This document shows positions 10,401 to 16,697 of a DNA stretch of 47,437 bases, piece by piece; within the stretch, counting starts at the first letter, position 1, and each line of letters starts with the position of its first letter. Under the pieces are notes generated by a model. That model searched no databases. It worked only from the letters and a program-made list of their open reading frames with translations, and was not told the origin of the DNA. A program made the position numbers and the translations under genes. The DNA comes from a virus, in IMG/VR virus record IMGVR_UViG_3300018036_000017, positions 1 to 47,437 of that record; one strand, 5' to 3'.

Positions 10401-10481
10401 GTAGAGGGTACTTTACAAAAGCTCTCTCGAATAGATCTGGCAAGCCCAGACATAAAAGCTTTGGAGGACATAGATGAGTGA
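1458..10481 (+). CDS. giant 3007-aa protein, probable tail/baseplate-type virion protein
   Basis: The ATG at 1458 follows AGGA (1447-1450) at 7-nt spacing. The frame stays open for 9 kb. The protein is strongly acidic and beta-rich, with many Ser, Gly, Asp, Val and Leu, few Cys, no signal peptide and no clear membrane helix. Repeated short strand-turn-strand units fill most of the length, with patterns such as hydrophobic-x-hydrophobic-x-Tyr and GED/GxDY turns. The last 120 residues are more helical. No enzymatic motif was found. Length, composition and the overlapping small genes downstream fit a large virion structural protein of a tailed phage, probably tail or baseplate, but I recognise no named family. 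Its first third is extremely G-skewed and uses AGT/TTA/GGT codons, whereas the last third uses TCT/CTT more. Confidence 0.65.
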   Translation: MSKIILDVRSGDDNSPSTSLALRSLDNSYKDGLLKGREDYFIGGDLGDILYISAGDGEIGVESRDISFTYLYAVGEKHYYGTGLRDGLVSEVFDDLGSSLRLLYRGTVVESDRSDLDVGLGLVGLGFWWTRNDIERSRYYWSGSSWSLLMGTEGESIGVVGDDLGVVGLEGRLILGGESYEIGGLEIPLISDGGEIPEGVEGVVYTPSGELGVVGHLGEEVIYLRQEGLEEKGSLVSRGSYLSPCPSVIETPLLRDGDRGYMEVIRVLDFSEEIERGVVELLEDGRISYGAIESEGLSYDGLVLGHSGLDLVGYDLGQVVGSVDIPLDFVPDGSGVEPSGVEPSGFESDGSRLVLSYSEKRYWVGIGSELLECLFVKDLPKVLDRNVGYILGSRVYLASSWSKLVSTEGHKLYGGRVGCLGGVYASQLSEKNWLVESGSFRLTNGDVCDFTRSGVVGSDGVDFIGGHILIKEGYEVSYPSTESERILLKGLGLMPGGHNGLYMNLLGSTVKGYERYDSESIGVVNDVSTQQFLNFRPRQDLGGYSDGGYYKAGENKLIEGEDYRVNSLGFDWIGSGSLRGSVREPLSTINLDYGVIEGSTSLKVKSDFGDAGFTEDTFTEGVDYDIRQGVLRLKKDLGSEVARGYSLTNLGSGLYSLLGDSSLIRAGDFISWGSFYVKVESVMGGGQFTLSSSDLVSGEGIWSCLRGYREGLVEGETPDLTRLSGEVLKSYSASDDVEVYKVYSTLRLDEVRDFKSKLLIRSGEQDCPLVVLREENVEKTPYYNYDVEDVHILSDSYRLRVDGVDYRDGVSVDNLRFITSSGRFVFQEWDGETWFESDWVTSDVILIREPRENLEDIAEVSLSGDDLSSPFASLDSFLVQTLGVSFNPTSGSISFSEPLDSGIGLEVLYTSLDGEDLIETLVFYVSGEEAVRQSDKRYTFNSEGRDVEFDLSPSIYIDSRKLRSFEYTFTGSQITFREPVSLESKVKVSYGVKSSIGGEQAVRLSGSILSSKFKIDQGTNTILTPVDLTGEIESGDLIKVGLEWFEVSSVSSSEITTTLPCRSNTEAGKLYKFIVPLLTYDSVDRQNAFISLVGCELRSKPKSPEFTIKGDFVSYFKPQTLMRVEGVLYEVLQSTLTEDGYTLITIQGFSFGHSFTSDASSLIVSYRPILEEGEKNLPVSTGVISEYPYVLIKYDHLKGYGYELSEGKDYKIDLETGLVILVGLGVSESTSYYFLHTALTSLNPIYLAGGRASYPSYEISYKASKQPSEYKGLNLETSCFVYAPDTFNIRVVDEDVYAGEVAGNLIKRVQSSNGNGAKRTLNGAVTYGSSLSFYDILAEDVVARSRVLLYDGYVSPLEDIMSTATGDVVGDRDGRFKFDLMKAGHWGGAGLEDPLTREIQPRYVLQELLYPLNSDLYPSAFDLIKVDDKTPDVSTLKSLMEDQKKLIMNEMDDYVMTSWARSLETDITLPYPHLRYGHLPQYQQSYEPSIFSRLFPTETEIQTVTVPGDLYSDRDAKTTNGSVIAFAENLSLGQITNLSSLTLKKRPSRFRVISYSAYGFPEIDLQSKGQPTFLVSAVSLDDFPYLNGLPDTARFISEGGSVPDITTGNPDFVFQGLSIGTHLSLSVGDFMQPILDVSDISRLDSVFGLDVPPKPRLAKVSKLLSGCLVVLDGNSGTLEVAGVSLSDAEIVLGDTLSENIDQDLDSEENLNVYRVGSDVGLKYNTGEIIDISLPSFEDPSFPWKEIEDQNVPKGLTALEGKASFVYNSVDPFIYPALQGLPVNDAGDYSLPYLKSLSERDVLAENQKLIPRVLLEASNNGVLESVYPDDLRDNSALIASGYLTTSEDFSVVSGDALQSPRQGDLILIKPESLGAGSSATGISELALVQGTDLLMPHFQSPTDANSFSLTNVSVELASDLDRGVTVRERLIYNNSISAWDSSITDILFAGYDNIDSILDKITTDGGTLTIKIHDYYGPDSVFQIVLTYDAGWFIKTVNNDGVEVFAQNISVTGYTANSIEITQSQIPNILTVAEEVNWPSNAAWETWLYNSVALSHFWGAVIAYRFFTRQGSERVAEMGLGNNYPIIYLDYRLDVEFGLSNSDYIDSNRLDFISDFDFNSLHSNTNEQTLLDAGGGQTSLKVTSVFEILSSGVFVKEESGGGFTLIESDINTNTKMGYDPYLFDSGLIEVIDLNRLRFKSLHNISRSDLPLSLFVGSEVQESGEILSGTGRYGKYTSVLAPFSSFRGFIREISEDLGSLENVQIGDLIYLDKGHASGTHRISSVELVDNSSTFAESLTNSSILGAVFPTITSVSYDLGVARIETDMEDLSLHFNDAGYREIVILLNDNYLVAPSSEVLGAYDQTFSTSALRLEYDSLDGSSFLVSSDPEYLDGQSLLLSSLPALLDSAGQTIAGIHKFSFDTLKTSLVSSLHIVDVEGSFDYSLQVAGGLTGTSSSLSSIYDGFIVSGLYTLRVLFGGSWSASFASILDGAGNDYGEAFITPEDIITFTVNSYRGIYLDNSFPELWRDYRGTEPVLLGDPTSQVKTFSDYTVSGTTGWVGYEEVGFVVRRLRRFSELFTRLHTTLTGFRFLYDERYGIVSQIDRVGDLIRLASVEDYFDYSGQGTNIGLFTDTVSIGDIVRCFDEEDNETLKFRVSEVDDTYLLGKVVSGSLSDLHSYFKVEVRDSLVPEIQSFEKFISHGFEEVYSSEPVDGISVDQVNELTDTNVDFNLLLNADDQELYYLIIDPQGLLPNTLDEYGQPPLGDDSQGVFGSPSPLDDNRGVYKITSFTANSISVEFYAGDDNPEDYFLPLVNGVSSNELRVTSGIENGTYTANPNSIHPFSYKIYKRKTYLNDSLAALVFFFRERTLSWADKIRQFNSIPLERQTWALYEAEDLIDKVGVNDNTHPSNDLLISTILGDGSFPFSDDMLSVPDRRLLVEDPQMLNEGHTLVTGMPSLFNSGLSIMEAREKRNRWIKVRTNTVEGTLQKLSRIDLASPDIKALEDIDE
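2461..2490 (+). repeat. 15-nt perfect tandem duplication inside the giant gene
   Basis: The 15-mer GTGTAGAGCCTAGTG occurs twice back to back (2461-2475, 2476-2490), followed by a diverged third copy. It encodes GVEPS twice and then GFESD, in frame. This is a small in-frame expansion in the skewed part of the 3007-aa gene. Confidence 0.9.
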
Positions 10482-10686
10482 GAATAAATGGAATCAGACA
10501 GAGGGCACTAAGGTCAACTTTGAGGGTACTCAAGTAGGCGATTTGCTTGAAAACCTAATTAAACTCAAAGATCATTTTTCAGAGGAGCTTGAAAAGAACA
10601 TTGAGAACTTAGAGTATCTTGAGAAGAAGAAAGACTTACTTTTACTTCAAAAGAAAAAAAGGAAAGTGAGGAATAGAGATGCCTGA
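10474..10686 (+). CDS. small coiled-coil protein, 70 aa
   Basis: The ATG at 10474 lies inside the end of the 3007-aa gene (8-nt overlap) after a strong GGAGG (10463-10467). Residues about 20-62 are Leu/Glu/Lys-rich with heptad spacing typical of a coiled coil, ending in a Lys/Arg-rich tail. It overlaps the next gene by 8 nt, so three successive genes are coupled. A chaperone or linker role in virion assembly is possible but is inferred only from position. Confidence 0.75.
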   Translation: MSENKWNQTEGTKVNFEGTQVGDLLENLIKLKDHFSEELEKNIENLEYLEKKKDLLLLQKKKRKVRNRDA

Positions 10687-13099
10687 TTCAGATAAAGCTT
10701 TTAAAAAACCATCAAGAGACTCTTGGGGTGTCTTTGACCCTTTTGGGCCAGCTAGAAGTGACCTTGCAAAAGTATCTAAAGAAATAAAGCAGCAGACAGA
10801 TGCTGTCTTTGAAGTAATTTTGTTAGGCTTTGAGTTAGTCAACACAGTCTTAGATTTAATTGCTTCTTTCTTACTAGATATAACAAACCCACTTAAGCCT
10901 GTAATAGAGCTTATACTTTCTATCTTAGAATCTTTAATAAATGACATCAAGAAAGCTGGCTTCTATTATACTTATGATAAGGGTTTTACAGAGGACATTG
11001 CACAATACTTTGGTGGCTATCCAGCATACGAAGATAGAATTATAAAGAAGCTTTTAAATAAGGATGATTACACAAGGCCAGACTTTTCTGCTGATACTAG
11101 CCTTTTTGCAATTAACTTCTTTGCAGGGGTTGGTTTAGAAGGTATTGAAGGCATCTACAAAAATATCATTAAGCCTATTAGCCAGCTCTTAGCTCTTTTG
11201 AAAAAAGGTGGTAATGAGGATAAAGCATCCTCTCCGAAAAACTTAGAAACATCTCTCTATAAGGGAGGCTTATTAAAGTACGAAGTAGACTTTAAGAGTA
11301 GCTTTACAGAAGATAGTCTTCCAGATGGTGTTAAGGTTAAATGGCAGTTAAAAGGTCAACCCTCAGATAATCCTTTCTTCCCTAGACCTTATTTAGCTCC
11401 AAAAGAGTTCCTTATAGCGATCTCAACTAGGAACAAGAATGAGAAGATAGGGTATTTAAAGACCAGAACTCTGGATAGCAACGAGGGAGAGAAAGGTCAG
11501 GACTCTAAAACAGAAGTCAAGCTTATTGAAAACCCTAGACAAATACCTGCAAACTTACTTCCTTTGGTTTTAAGTAAGAGTCAGCCTCTTGCAGACGATG
11601 CTGAAGTTGTTGGCTTAGAGGTAAAAAACTCTAATCTTAAGACAGAAGATTACAGGTATGCTGTTCTTGCAGAAGAAGATGTCTATCTAAACAAGGCCGA
11701 GGGAGTCTCTCTTAAAGATGCTTATAGGGTATATTCGCTAGAAGTCCCAGACAATGAGATTTTTGGCTTCTTAAATGACCCAGACTTTGAAGCTTACTTA
11801 CCATTAGAAGAGATGAAGATAGGCAATAAACTTGCAGATGATTATTATGTCTCTGTATACTCATACAATAAGCCAGAGGATCAGACTCTTTTCTATGAGA
11901 CAGTAAGAGATTCAAACCTAAAAAAAGTAAATGGGGTGGAAGAAGATTTAATTGACCCTTATCAATTATCTGGTGTTGAGGTGCTTGGTTTGTCTGAACC
12001 TACAGAGATAAAGCATATAGACATACCAACAATACAAAAGTCTGACTTTCTTAGAGCTTTAAGAGAGTTTTACACAATCTATTACCTTTGTAATCTTGAA
12101 AGTGTAGAAGCTCAAAAGTATTATTTCAATCAAGAGATGATTTATGGCGAGACTGCAAAGTTCCTTAGTTCTATCAAGGCTAAAGTTTATGATGACTCAT
12201 TAAGCACTTTTGGTGATAGAGAGATTACTTTAGAGTTCTTTGAAAGCTTCATTGAAAGATCTTTGTTAAACACAACACTTCCAGCAGCAGATTTTATTTC
12301 TGCAAACCAAAATTTGATTGATGAGATTAACCAACTCCCTTTCTCTTTCTTTGAGGTTTTAGTTCAAAGCCAAGACAGTGGTGGGAATGAGGATGGTTAC
12401 TTCAAAAGTAGTACTCCAGAGTATGAAGGCATATTCACTGAATTTGGTGAGAATATGTTTGAAGGTTATACCTCTTTTGAGGATTTGGAAAAAATTTGGG
12501 ATAACATAGAGATATATGCAGAGTATGAAATCATTGTAGATACATACCCTCAAGGGTTTATTTCTATACTTGAGGGGTCGAACAAAGTACAGAGTTATAT
12601 AGGTTCATTGCCTCAAGCTAGGAAGATAGTAGAGAATGGTGCTATTTTACTTTATGGAGTTCCCGTAGTTGCAGGTTCTTTTGGAGGTCAGTGGTATAAG
12701 TATCGACCTTTTGAGAACACAGACTTGTCTGCTCTTATCTCTGGTTTTGAAGATTTTAAGTCTTTTCTGGATCGCTTTTTTAATGCAACTCAAGGAATAA
12801 TTGATGAGATCTTAAAGTACATAAAGTTGATTCAGATTCGAATTGAGGAGCTAAGGCTCATCATCTTAAAAATTAAAGCTCTGATAGATGCGATATTAAA
12901 CTTCAGTTTACCCACAGGTATCTTTGCAACTTACCACATCACAAATGGCACAAATGCCTTAGTTTCAGCTATTTCTAGATCAGAAAACAAACCTCCTATT
13001 GGAAATGATGGAGTAGGAGTAGGTGCTATGCTTGTAGCTGGTGGCCTACCTAATATTGTGGTAGATCTTCTTAAGCTTATGATTGGAGGAGATGACTAA
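10679..13099 (+). CDS. 806-aa virion-like protein with hydrophobic helices at both ends
   Basis: The start ATG at 10679 is 7 nt after GAGG (10668-10671) and inside the preceding gene. Residues about 35-95 form long Leu/Ile-rich helices, which may be amphipathic or membrane-interacting. The middle (about 120-600) is an acidic mixed alpha/beta region. Residues about 690-760 are another Ile/Leu-rich helical stretch, followed by a Gly-rich hydrophobic tail. No enzymatic motif or signal peptide is visible. Coupling to the genes on both sides and its size suggest a structural or tail-associated protein. The helical ends would also suit a membrane-active or ejected protein, but that is speculation. 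Confidence 0.6.
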   Translation: MPDSDKAFKKPSRDSWGVFDPFGPARSDLAKVSKEIKQQTDAVFEVILLGFELVNTVLDLIASFLLDITNPLKPVIELILSILESLINDIKKAGFYYTYDKGFTEDIAQYFGGYPAYEDRIIKKLLNKDDYTRPDFSADTSLFAINFFAGVGLEGIEGIYKNIIKPISQLLALLKKGGNEDKASSPKNLETSLYKGGLLKYEVDFKSSFTEDSLPDGVKVKWQLKGQPSDNPFFPRPYLAPKEFLIAISTRNKNEKIGYLKTRTLDSNEGEKGQDSKTEVKLIENPRQIPANLLPLVLSKSQPLADDAEVVGLEVKNSNLKTEDYRYAVLAEEDVYLNKAEGVSLKDAYRVYSLEVPDNEIFGFLNDPDFEAYLPLEEMKIGNKLADDYYVSVYSYNKPEDQTLFYETVRDSNLKKVNGVEEDLIDPYQLSGVEVLGLSEPTEIKHIDIPTIQKSDFLRALREFYTIYYLCNLESVEAQKYYFNQEMIYGETAKFLSSIKAKVYDDSLSTFGDREITLEFFESFIERSLLNTTLPAADFISANQNLIDEINQLPFSFFEVLVQSQDSGGNEDGYFKSSTPEYEGIFTEFGENMFEGYTSFEDLEKIWDNIEIYAEYEIIVDTYPQGFISILEGSNKVQSYIGSLPQARKIVENGAILLYGVPVVAGSFGGQWYKYRPFENTDLSALISGFEDFKSFLDRFFNATQGIIDEILKYIKLIQIRIEELRLIILKIKALIDAILNFSLPTGIFATYHITNGTNALVSAISRSENKPPIGNDGVGVGAMLVAGGLPNIVVDLLKLMIGGDD

Positions 13100-13986
13100 T
13101 GAGTTTTGGTTGGACATGTATGTTTAGAAAAGGCTCTTGGCTTGAGTTTAGAAGGTTTGCACTCAACCAAAGACAAAATGTACCAGATAGATTTCTCTAT
13201 ATCCAAAGAGAGCTAGACAAGATAGGTAATATCACCATTACTTACGAAGAAGCTGATGGTAAAAGGACAGAAAAAAGGACAGGCATTAGTGTTAATAGAG
13301 ATACCTCGCTAGGTAAGCTTCTTGTTGCATATATCGCACAAGGTGGAAATCCTTTTGATATCTCAATGTTCCTAATGCCAGACTCCTACAAAATTGTAGA
13401 AGTTGGTGAAGATGACTCTAATGAGGGTTGGACTGTAGGTGATACAAAGGTTTCTTTCACCCAGCCTTATGGTGGAGTTCTTGCACCTCAAGGTCAGGAA
13501 GAAGAAGATTTTAGGGGTGTGGACCAAAGAGGTTGGCTTCCTTTATGGAAGTACTCTCCTCGAAAGTTAGGTAGCGGAGAAGTTAATGTATTTCCAGAAG
13601 CTGATGAAGTTGGTGGTCAAGTTTCAAAAGCCAGAGGTTGGATAAGACAAGAGATTGCACAGCTAAGGAATGACCTAGAAGCTAGGATTCTTAAACTTTG
13701 TGACCTTAGAGAGCAACTTATGAAAGAAAGAGATGTTATCTTGTATAACACCCTTGCAGGTAGCGTAGCTACACTAGAAACTTTCGACAAAAAAGAACTC
13801 TTGGCAGATAACCATTTGAGTTATATCATCACTAACATAGATTTAAACTTCTTCAATGTTAAAGAAGACTACCCTAAAAGAGTTCCCGATTTAAACAACC
13901 CTCTAGCTTTAAAGAATCCACTTAGCCTTTATCAGTGTTTGTTAGATGATGTTCCTAATGGAGAAGAAGATAATACTGCTCTTTAA
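13099..13986 (+). CDS. 295-aa virion-block protein
   Basis: The start overlaps the previous stop as TAATG, behind a strong GGAGGA (13085-13090), so translation is coupled. The N-terminal 165 residues look beta-rich, with scattered Trp and Pro and an acidic loop around residues 130-137. Residues about 175-225 are a charged helix with coiled-coil character. The C-terminal 60 residues are loop-rich with many Asn and Pro. I do not recognise the family. As the last gene of the coupled block from 873 it is probably a structural or assembly protein. Confidence 0.6.
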   Translation: MSFGWTCMFRKGSWLEFRRFALNQRQNVPDRFLYIQRELDKIGNITITYEEADGKRTEKRTGISVNRDTSLGKLLVAYIAQGGNPFDISMFLMPDSYKIVEVGEDDSNEGWTVGDTKVSFTQPYGGVLAPQGQEEEDFRGVDQRGWLPLWKYSPRKLGSGEVNVFPEADEVGGQVSKARGWIRQEIAQLRNDLEARILKLCDLREQLMKERDVILYNTLAGSVATLETFDKKELLADNHLSYIITNIDLNFFNVKEDYPKRVPDLNNPLALKNPLSLYQCLLDDVPNGEEDNTAL

Positions 13987-14002
13987 TTAATAGGGTTCAA
14001 AG

Positions 14003-14039
14003 CCTTTTTCTATAAGTAGAAAATACTTATACAGAAAGG
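14003..14039 (+). promoter_or_regulatory. imperfect hairpin covering the ribosome-binding site of the SANT-repeat gene
   Basis: The arms 14003-14018 and 14024-14039 pair at 14 of 16 positions around a GAAAA loop. The inner 8 bp (TATAAGTA/TACTTATA) pair perfectly. The right arm ends in AGAAAGG, the likely ribosome-binding site for ATG 14048. The left arm contains a TATAAG box. It may therefore act as DNA (operator or promoter dyad), as RNA (translation control), or both. Confidence 0.5.
14011..14016 (+). promoter_or_regulatory. TATAAG promoter-like box
   Basis: TATAAG lies 32-37 nt before ATG 14048, preceded by a T-rich stretch. It is one of a recurring set of similar boxes before transcription-unit starts in this window. 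No -35 element is recognised. Confidence 0.35.
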
Positions 14040-14047
14040 TTTTTAAA

Positions 14048-14641
14048 ATGAAGTGGTCAAGCGAGGATTTGTTAAAGCTAGAAGTTCTTCTTGAAATCTA
14101 CCCTATTCACAAGGTAGCTCAGAGTCTTGGCAGAGGAGAATCTGGGGTAAAGAAGAAAATGTCAGAACTCGGCTTAAAAAGTAAGGTCAGAAAGACACAT
14201 AGAGGCGAGAGAACATGGACTGAGGAAGAGGAAGCAAAGCTAGCTAGAGCTATATATGACAAAAGCTCAACTAAAGGTATTGCAAGATCTCTAGGTAAGT
14301 CAGAAAAAGCTATCCGATTAAAGGCTTCTAGGATGGGCTATAGCCTTGAATACAATGCTTGGACAGAAGATGAAATAGAGATGCTCTCTAAGATGGTTTC
14401 TGAAGGTCAATCTTGGGAAGATATTTCAAAAGCCATAGGCCGACCTGCTAGTGCATGTAGAAATAAAAGAGATAGACTCTGGCTAGATGTTAATAAAAAA
14501 GGTTGGACAGGGAAAGAAGAAAACTATCTCTTAAGAGAGAGAGCTAAAGGTACTTCTTTTGCTGAGATCTCCACTCATTTAAACAAAAGTGTTTTGGCTG
14601 TTCGAAGAAAACATGCAAGATTAAAGAAAGGCTTGCTATGA
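14048..14641 (+). CDS. DNA-binding protein with four SANT/Myb-like helix-turn-helix repeats
   Basis: Four consecutive units of about 45-50 residues (about 1-48, 55-100, 104-150 and 153-197) each begin with a W-S/T-x-E-E/D type motif. Each continues with a leucine helix and an I-x-x-x-L-G/N-[RK]-[SP/G] helix-turn-helix ending in A-x-R-x-[KR]-x-x-[RK]-L/M. This is the pattern of Myb/SANT/trihelix-like and related HTH repeats in phage and bacterial proteins. The protein is basic and should bind DNA, perhaps as a regulator or DNA-organising protein. It is preceded by a hairpin over its ribosome-binding site and is coupled to the next gene by ATGA. Confidence 0.75.
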   Translation: MKWSSEDLLKLEVLLEIYPIHKVAQSLGRGESGVKKKMSELGLKSKVRKTHRGERTWTEEEEAKLARAIYDKSSTKGIARSLGKSEKAIRLKASRMGYSLEYNAWTEDEIEMLSKMVSEGQSWEDISKAIGRPASACRNKRDRLWLDVNKKGWTGKEENYLLRERAKGTSFAEISTHLNKSVLAVRRKHARLKKGLL

Positions 14642-14994
14642 AGTATTTACTATGTTGCATACTTACAATTCTCCCTCTATCTGTTAGTTTAGCCGAGGTT
14701 GGGTGTATTGATGAGAATTATTTATATACTATCCCAGAGGCAGTTCGTGTCTCTGCTGATAAGACTATATCAATCATACTCTCTTTCAATGAGCCTATAG
14801 AGTGGGTCACTTATGAAAAGCAAGGAAACACACTACTGATTAAAGACTGTTTTACTAGCTCTGGCTCAAGCTCTTTTGTAGGAGAGGTGTTCTTAAAGCA
14901 GGAAGCAAAAGGTTTGCGTGTCGTTGCACCAAAAGGCTACACTTTATCATACAAAAAGAAAGGCTCTCTTTTACACCTTACTTTTACGTTATAG
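14638..14994 (+). CDS. secreted or periplasmic protein with Sec signal peptide, 118 aa
   Basis: The N-terminus MKY followed by about 14 hydrophobic residues and S-L-A at 17-19 is a classic Sec signal peptide with predicted cleavage near residue 19. The two early cysteines lie inside the hydrophobic core and do not form a lipobox. The mature part of about 99 residues is predicted beta-rich with two cysteines (C23 and C52) that could form a disulfide. The family is not recognised. It overlaps the SANT-repeat gene by ATGA. An envelope role such as lysis or superinfection exclusion is possible, but nothing in the sequence decides it. Confidence 0.7.
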   Translation: MKYLLCCILTILPLSVSLAEVGCIDENYLYTIPEAVRVSADKTISIILSFNEPIEWVTYEKQGNTLLIKDCFTSSGSSSFVGEVFLKQEAKGLRVVAPKGYTLSYKKKGSLLHLTFTL

Positions 14995-15038
14995 GCTCTT
15001 TATGGTATTCTGAGATATAACTTGAAAGAGAGATCCAG

Positions 15039-15578
15039 ATGAAACCAAGCAAAGATTTTTATATAGAATGCAATGACGGGGCTTCTAAGTTAAGCCCTCA
15101 ACAGTTTGAAGAGATTTTTTGCTCTCAATGCAAGAATAGAGAGTGTGTTCGTGCGAGTTGGGGTTATTCTTCTTGGGATAAGAGAATACTAACTCAGGTA
15201 GATAGGTTGCTAGACAATCCAAATATAGTCAAGCAATCAGAGTCTTCTAGGTGGGAAGGCATTGCAGACTTAGAAGTTTTCCAAGAGCAACAGAGTGAAA
15301 CTTGGGGGTCTAGTTCTCAACCTTTGGTTCATATAGAAGAACCAAAGATAGAAGTTAAGCCTACTATAATAGAGGTTAAACCTACCATAGAAGTACAAGA
15401 TTGTCAGCCCCCAGAGGTTCAGGAAGCAGTGCCTAGAAAAGCAGACAGTAGCTTCAACACACCTGCACAATCCTTTAACTTAGGGGGTCACTTAGAAGAG
15501 GTAAAGCCTGTAGTCCAAGACCCTTGGGCAGTATCTAAAACTGTTGCTGTTGGTGGGAAGTTTAAGATGGGTGGCTAA
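15039..15578 (+). CDS. 179-aa protein with N-terminal Cys cluster and Pro/Val-rich tail
   Basis: The N-terminal 65 residues hold Cys at 12, 28, 31 and 36 in the pattern C-x15-C-x2-C-x4-C, a likely zinc-binding site, followed by conserved-looking Trp residues. Residues about 95-150 are low-complexity, rich in Glu, Val, Lys and Pro, with EVKPT repeated twice. The C-terminal 20 residues are Gly-rich. A small zinc-binding head on a disordered tail suggests an adaptor, but the function is unknown. A 6-bp inverted repeat (14996-15001 with 15025-15030) partly covers its ribosome-binding site. Confidence 0.7.
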   Translation: MKPSKDFYIECNDGASKLSPQQFEEIFCSQCKNRECVRASWGYSSWDKRILTQVDRLLDNPNIVKQSESSRWEGIADLEVFQEQQSETWGSSSQPLVHIEEPKIEVKPTIIEVKPTIEVQDCQPPEVQEAVPRKADSSFNTPAQSFNLGGHLEEVKPVVQDPWAVSKTVAVGGKFKMGG

Positions 15579-15587
15579 TAATTCATT

Positions 15588-15593
15588 TATAAG
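15588..15593 (+). promoter_or_regulatory. TATAAG promoter-like box
   Basis: TATAAG sits 40-45 nt before ATG 15633 in a T-rich context and directly upstream of a small inverted repeat. No good -35 hexamer is seen at the usual distance. Confidence 0.35.
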
Positions 15594-15595
15594 CC

Positions 15596-15612
15596 TTATG
15601 TTATCAACATAA
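15596..15612 (+). promoter_or_regulatory. 7-bp inverted repeat upstream of the membrane-protein pair
   Basis: TTATGTT and AACATAA (15596-15602 and 15606-15612) pair perfectly around a 3-nt centre, giving a 17-bp near-palindrome between the TATAAG box and the start at 15633. It could be an operator. As RNA it would form only a weak AT hairpin and it lacks a T-tract, so it is not a terminator. Confidence 0.4.
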
Positions 15613-15632
15613 CACACTCAAAGGGTAAAGAT

Positions 15633-16697
15633 ATGATTAATTTCCTTGCTTCTCCAGAGCAATTCTCTGCTCAAGTCAAGCTTGCTTCTGTTGACAGGTC
15701 TTCTTTATATAAGATTGCAAACTATCAGTTAAGACAAGCAAACTCAATGCCTAAGGTCTCTAACTGGCTAACTAATGCTATATCTTCAGGTGTGATCTGG
15801 GTTAAAAACCTTTATCAGAAGACAGTCAATGCAATCCATGCTGTGACCAAAAAGTTCTTTTTATCTACACCTGTCATCTCGCACCTTACTAATTTCTTTA
15901 GAAAGGTAGCTTATAAGAGACTTTTAAGTGCAATGTATGATTCATGGCTGTTGGGTGTTAAAGACAAAATAAACAACAAAAAAAGAACAGCAAAGGCTGT
16001 GAGTGTTTATCTAAGCAATCGAATAAAAAAGAGCAAGATGTTCAATGGCAGGCACTTCCGAAGTGCCTATGTTAAATCTCAAGGCACTTTCTATATGGCA
16101 GATCCTTTCTATGAAGAATACTTAATGGGCTATGAGGGTAAAGATGAGAACAGTCTTGCTGCTAGAGCTAAGATGGTTACAGACAGAGATATTGGTACAA
16201 GAACTGTTTCTGAGGTAGCTAAAGCTGCCTTTGACTCTTTGAATATCTTTAATACTATGTTCCAGCTTATGCGAGATATGGTAGACAATGAGGCATATAC
16301 AGGCAAAAAGCTGCAAAGAGGAACAGGACAACAAGTTAAAATAACTAAAAGTAATTATACAAACGATGTTATAAGGAGAATTCTCCCTCAATCAATACTC
16401 TGGATTGTTGTGGTTGAGATGGGCTATGGAATGCTTCTTTTAAAAGGAATGATCCCTCTTGGTATTTTAGGGTTTTTCTATTACAGTGGCTCAGAAGCTT
16501 TCTTCCAAAAAGGCTATGTGGTTAGACATTTCTCTAAACTTTTCAAAGATAAGAAATACTTTGAGTCCAACTTTGAAGAAGTTCTAGGCAAAAAAGTCTT
16601 GAGGAAAGATGTGTTTGTTTCGAACTCTTTAGGTCAGCTTGTAAATCCATCTGAGGAAGAGCTAGAGGATATAAGAAAGGAACTAGATAATGATTAA
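15633..16697 (+). CDS. putative membrane protein, 354 aa, first of a tandem paralogous pair
   Basis: The ATG at 15633 follows AAAGGGTAAAG. It aligns with the next gene along most of its length. Shared features include MINFL at the start, LYxIANYQ near residue 30, TPxISHLT around residue 88, MYDSW near 110, a block PFYEEYLMGYEG around 160 and RDIGTRT-SEVA around 188. A hydrophobic segment at about residues 252-285 is probably one or two membrane helices. The tail is acidic. The family is unknown. Expression as a pair suggests the two proteins form a hetero-complex in the virion or the host membrane. Confidence 0.7.
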   Translation: MINFLASPEQFSAQVKLASVDRSSLYKIANYQLRQANSMPKVSNWLTNAISSGVIWVKNLYQKTVNAIHAVTKKFFLSTPVISHLTNFFRKVAYKRLLSAMYDSWLLGVKDKINNKKRTAKAVSVYLSNRIKKSKMFNGRHFRSAYVKSQGTFYMADPFYEEYLMGYEGKDENSLAARAKMVTDRDIGTRTVSEVAKAAFDSLNIFNTMFQLMRDMVDNEAYTGKKLQRGTGQQVKITKSNYTNDVIRRILPQSILWIVVVEMGYGMLLLKGMIPLGILGFFYYSGSEAFFQKGYVVRHFSKLFKDKKYFESNFEEVLGKKVLRKDVFVSNSLGQLVNPSEEELEDIRKELDND

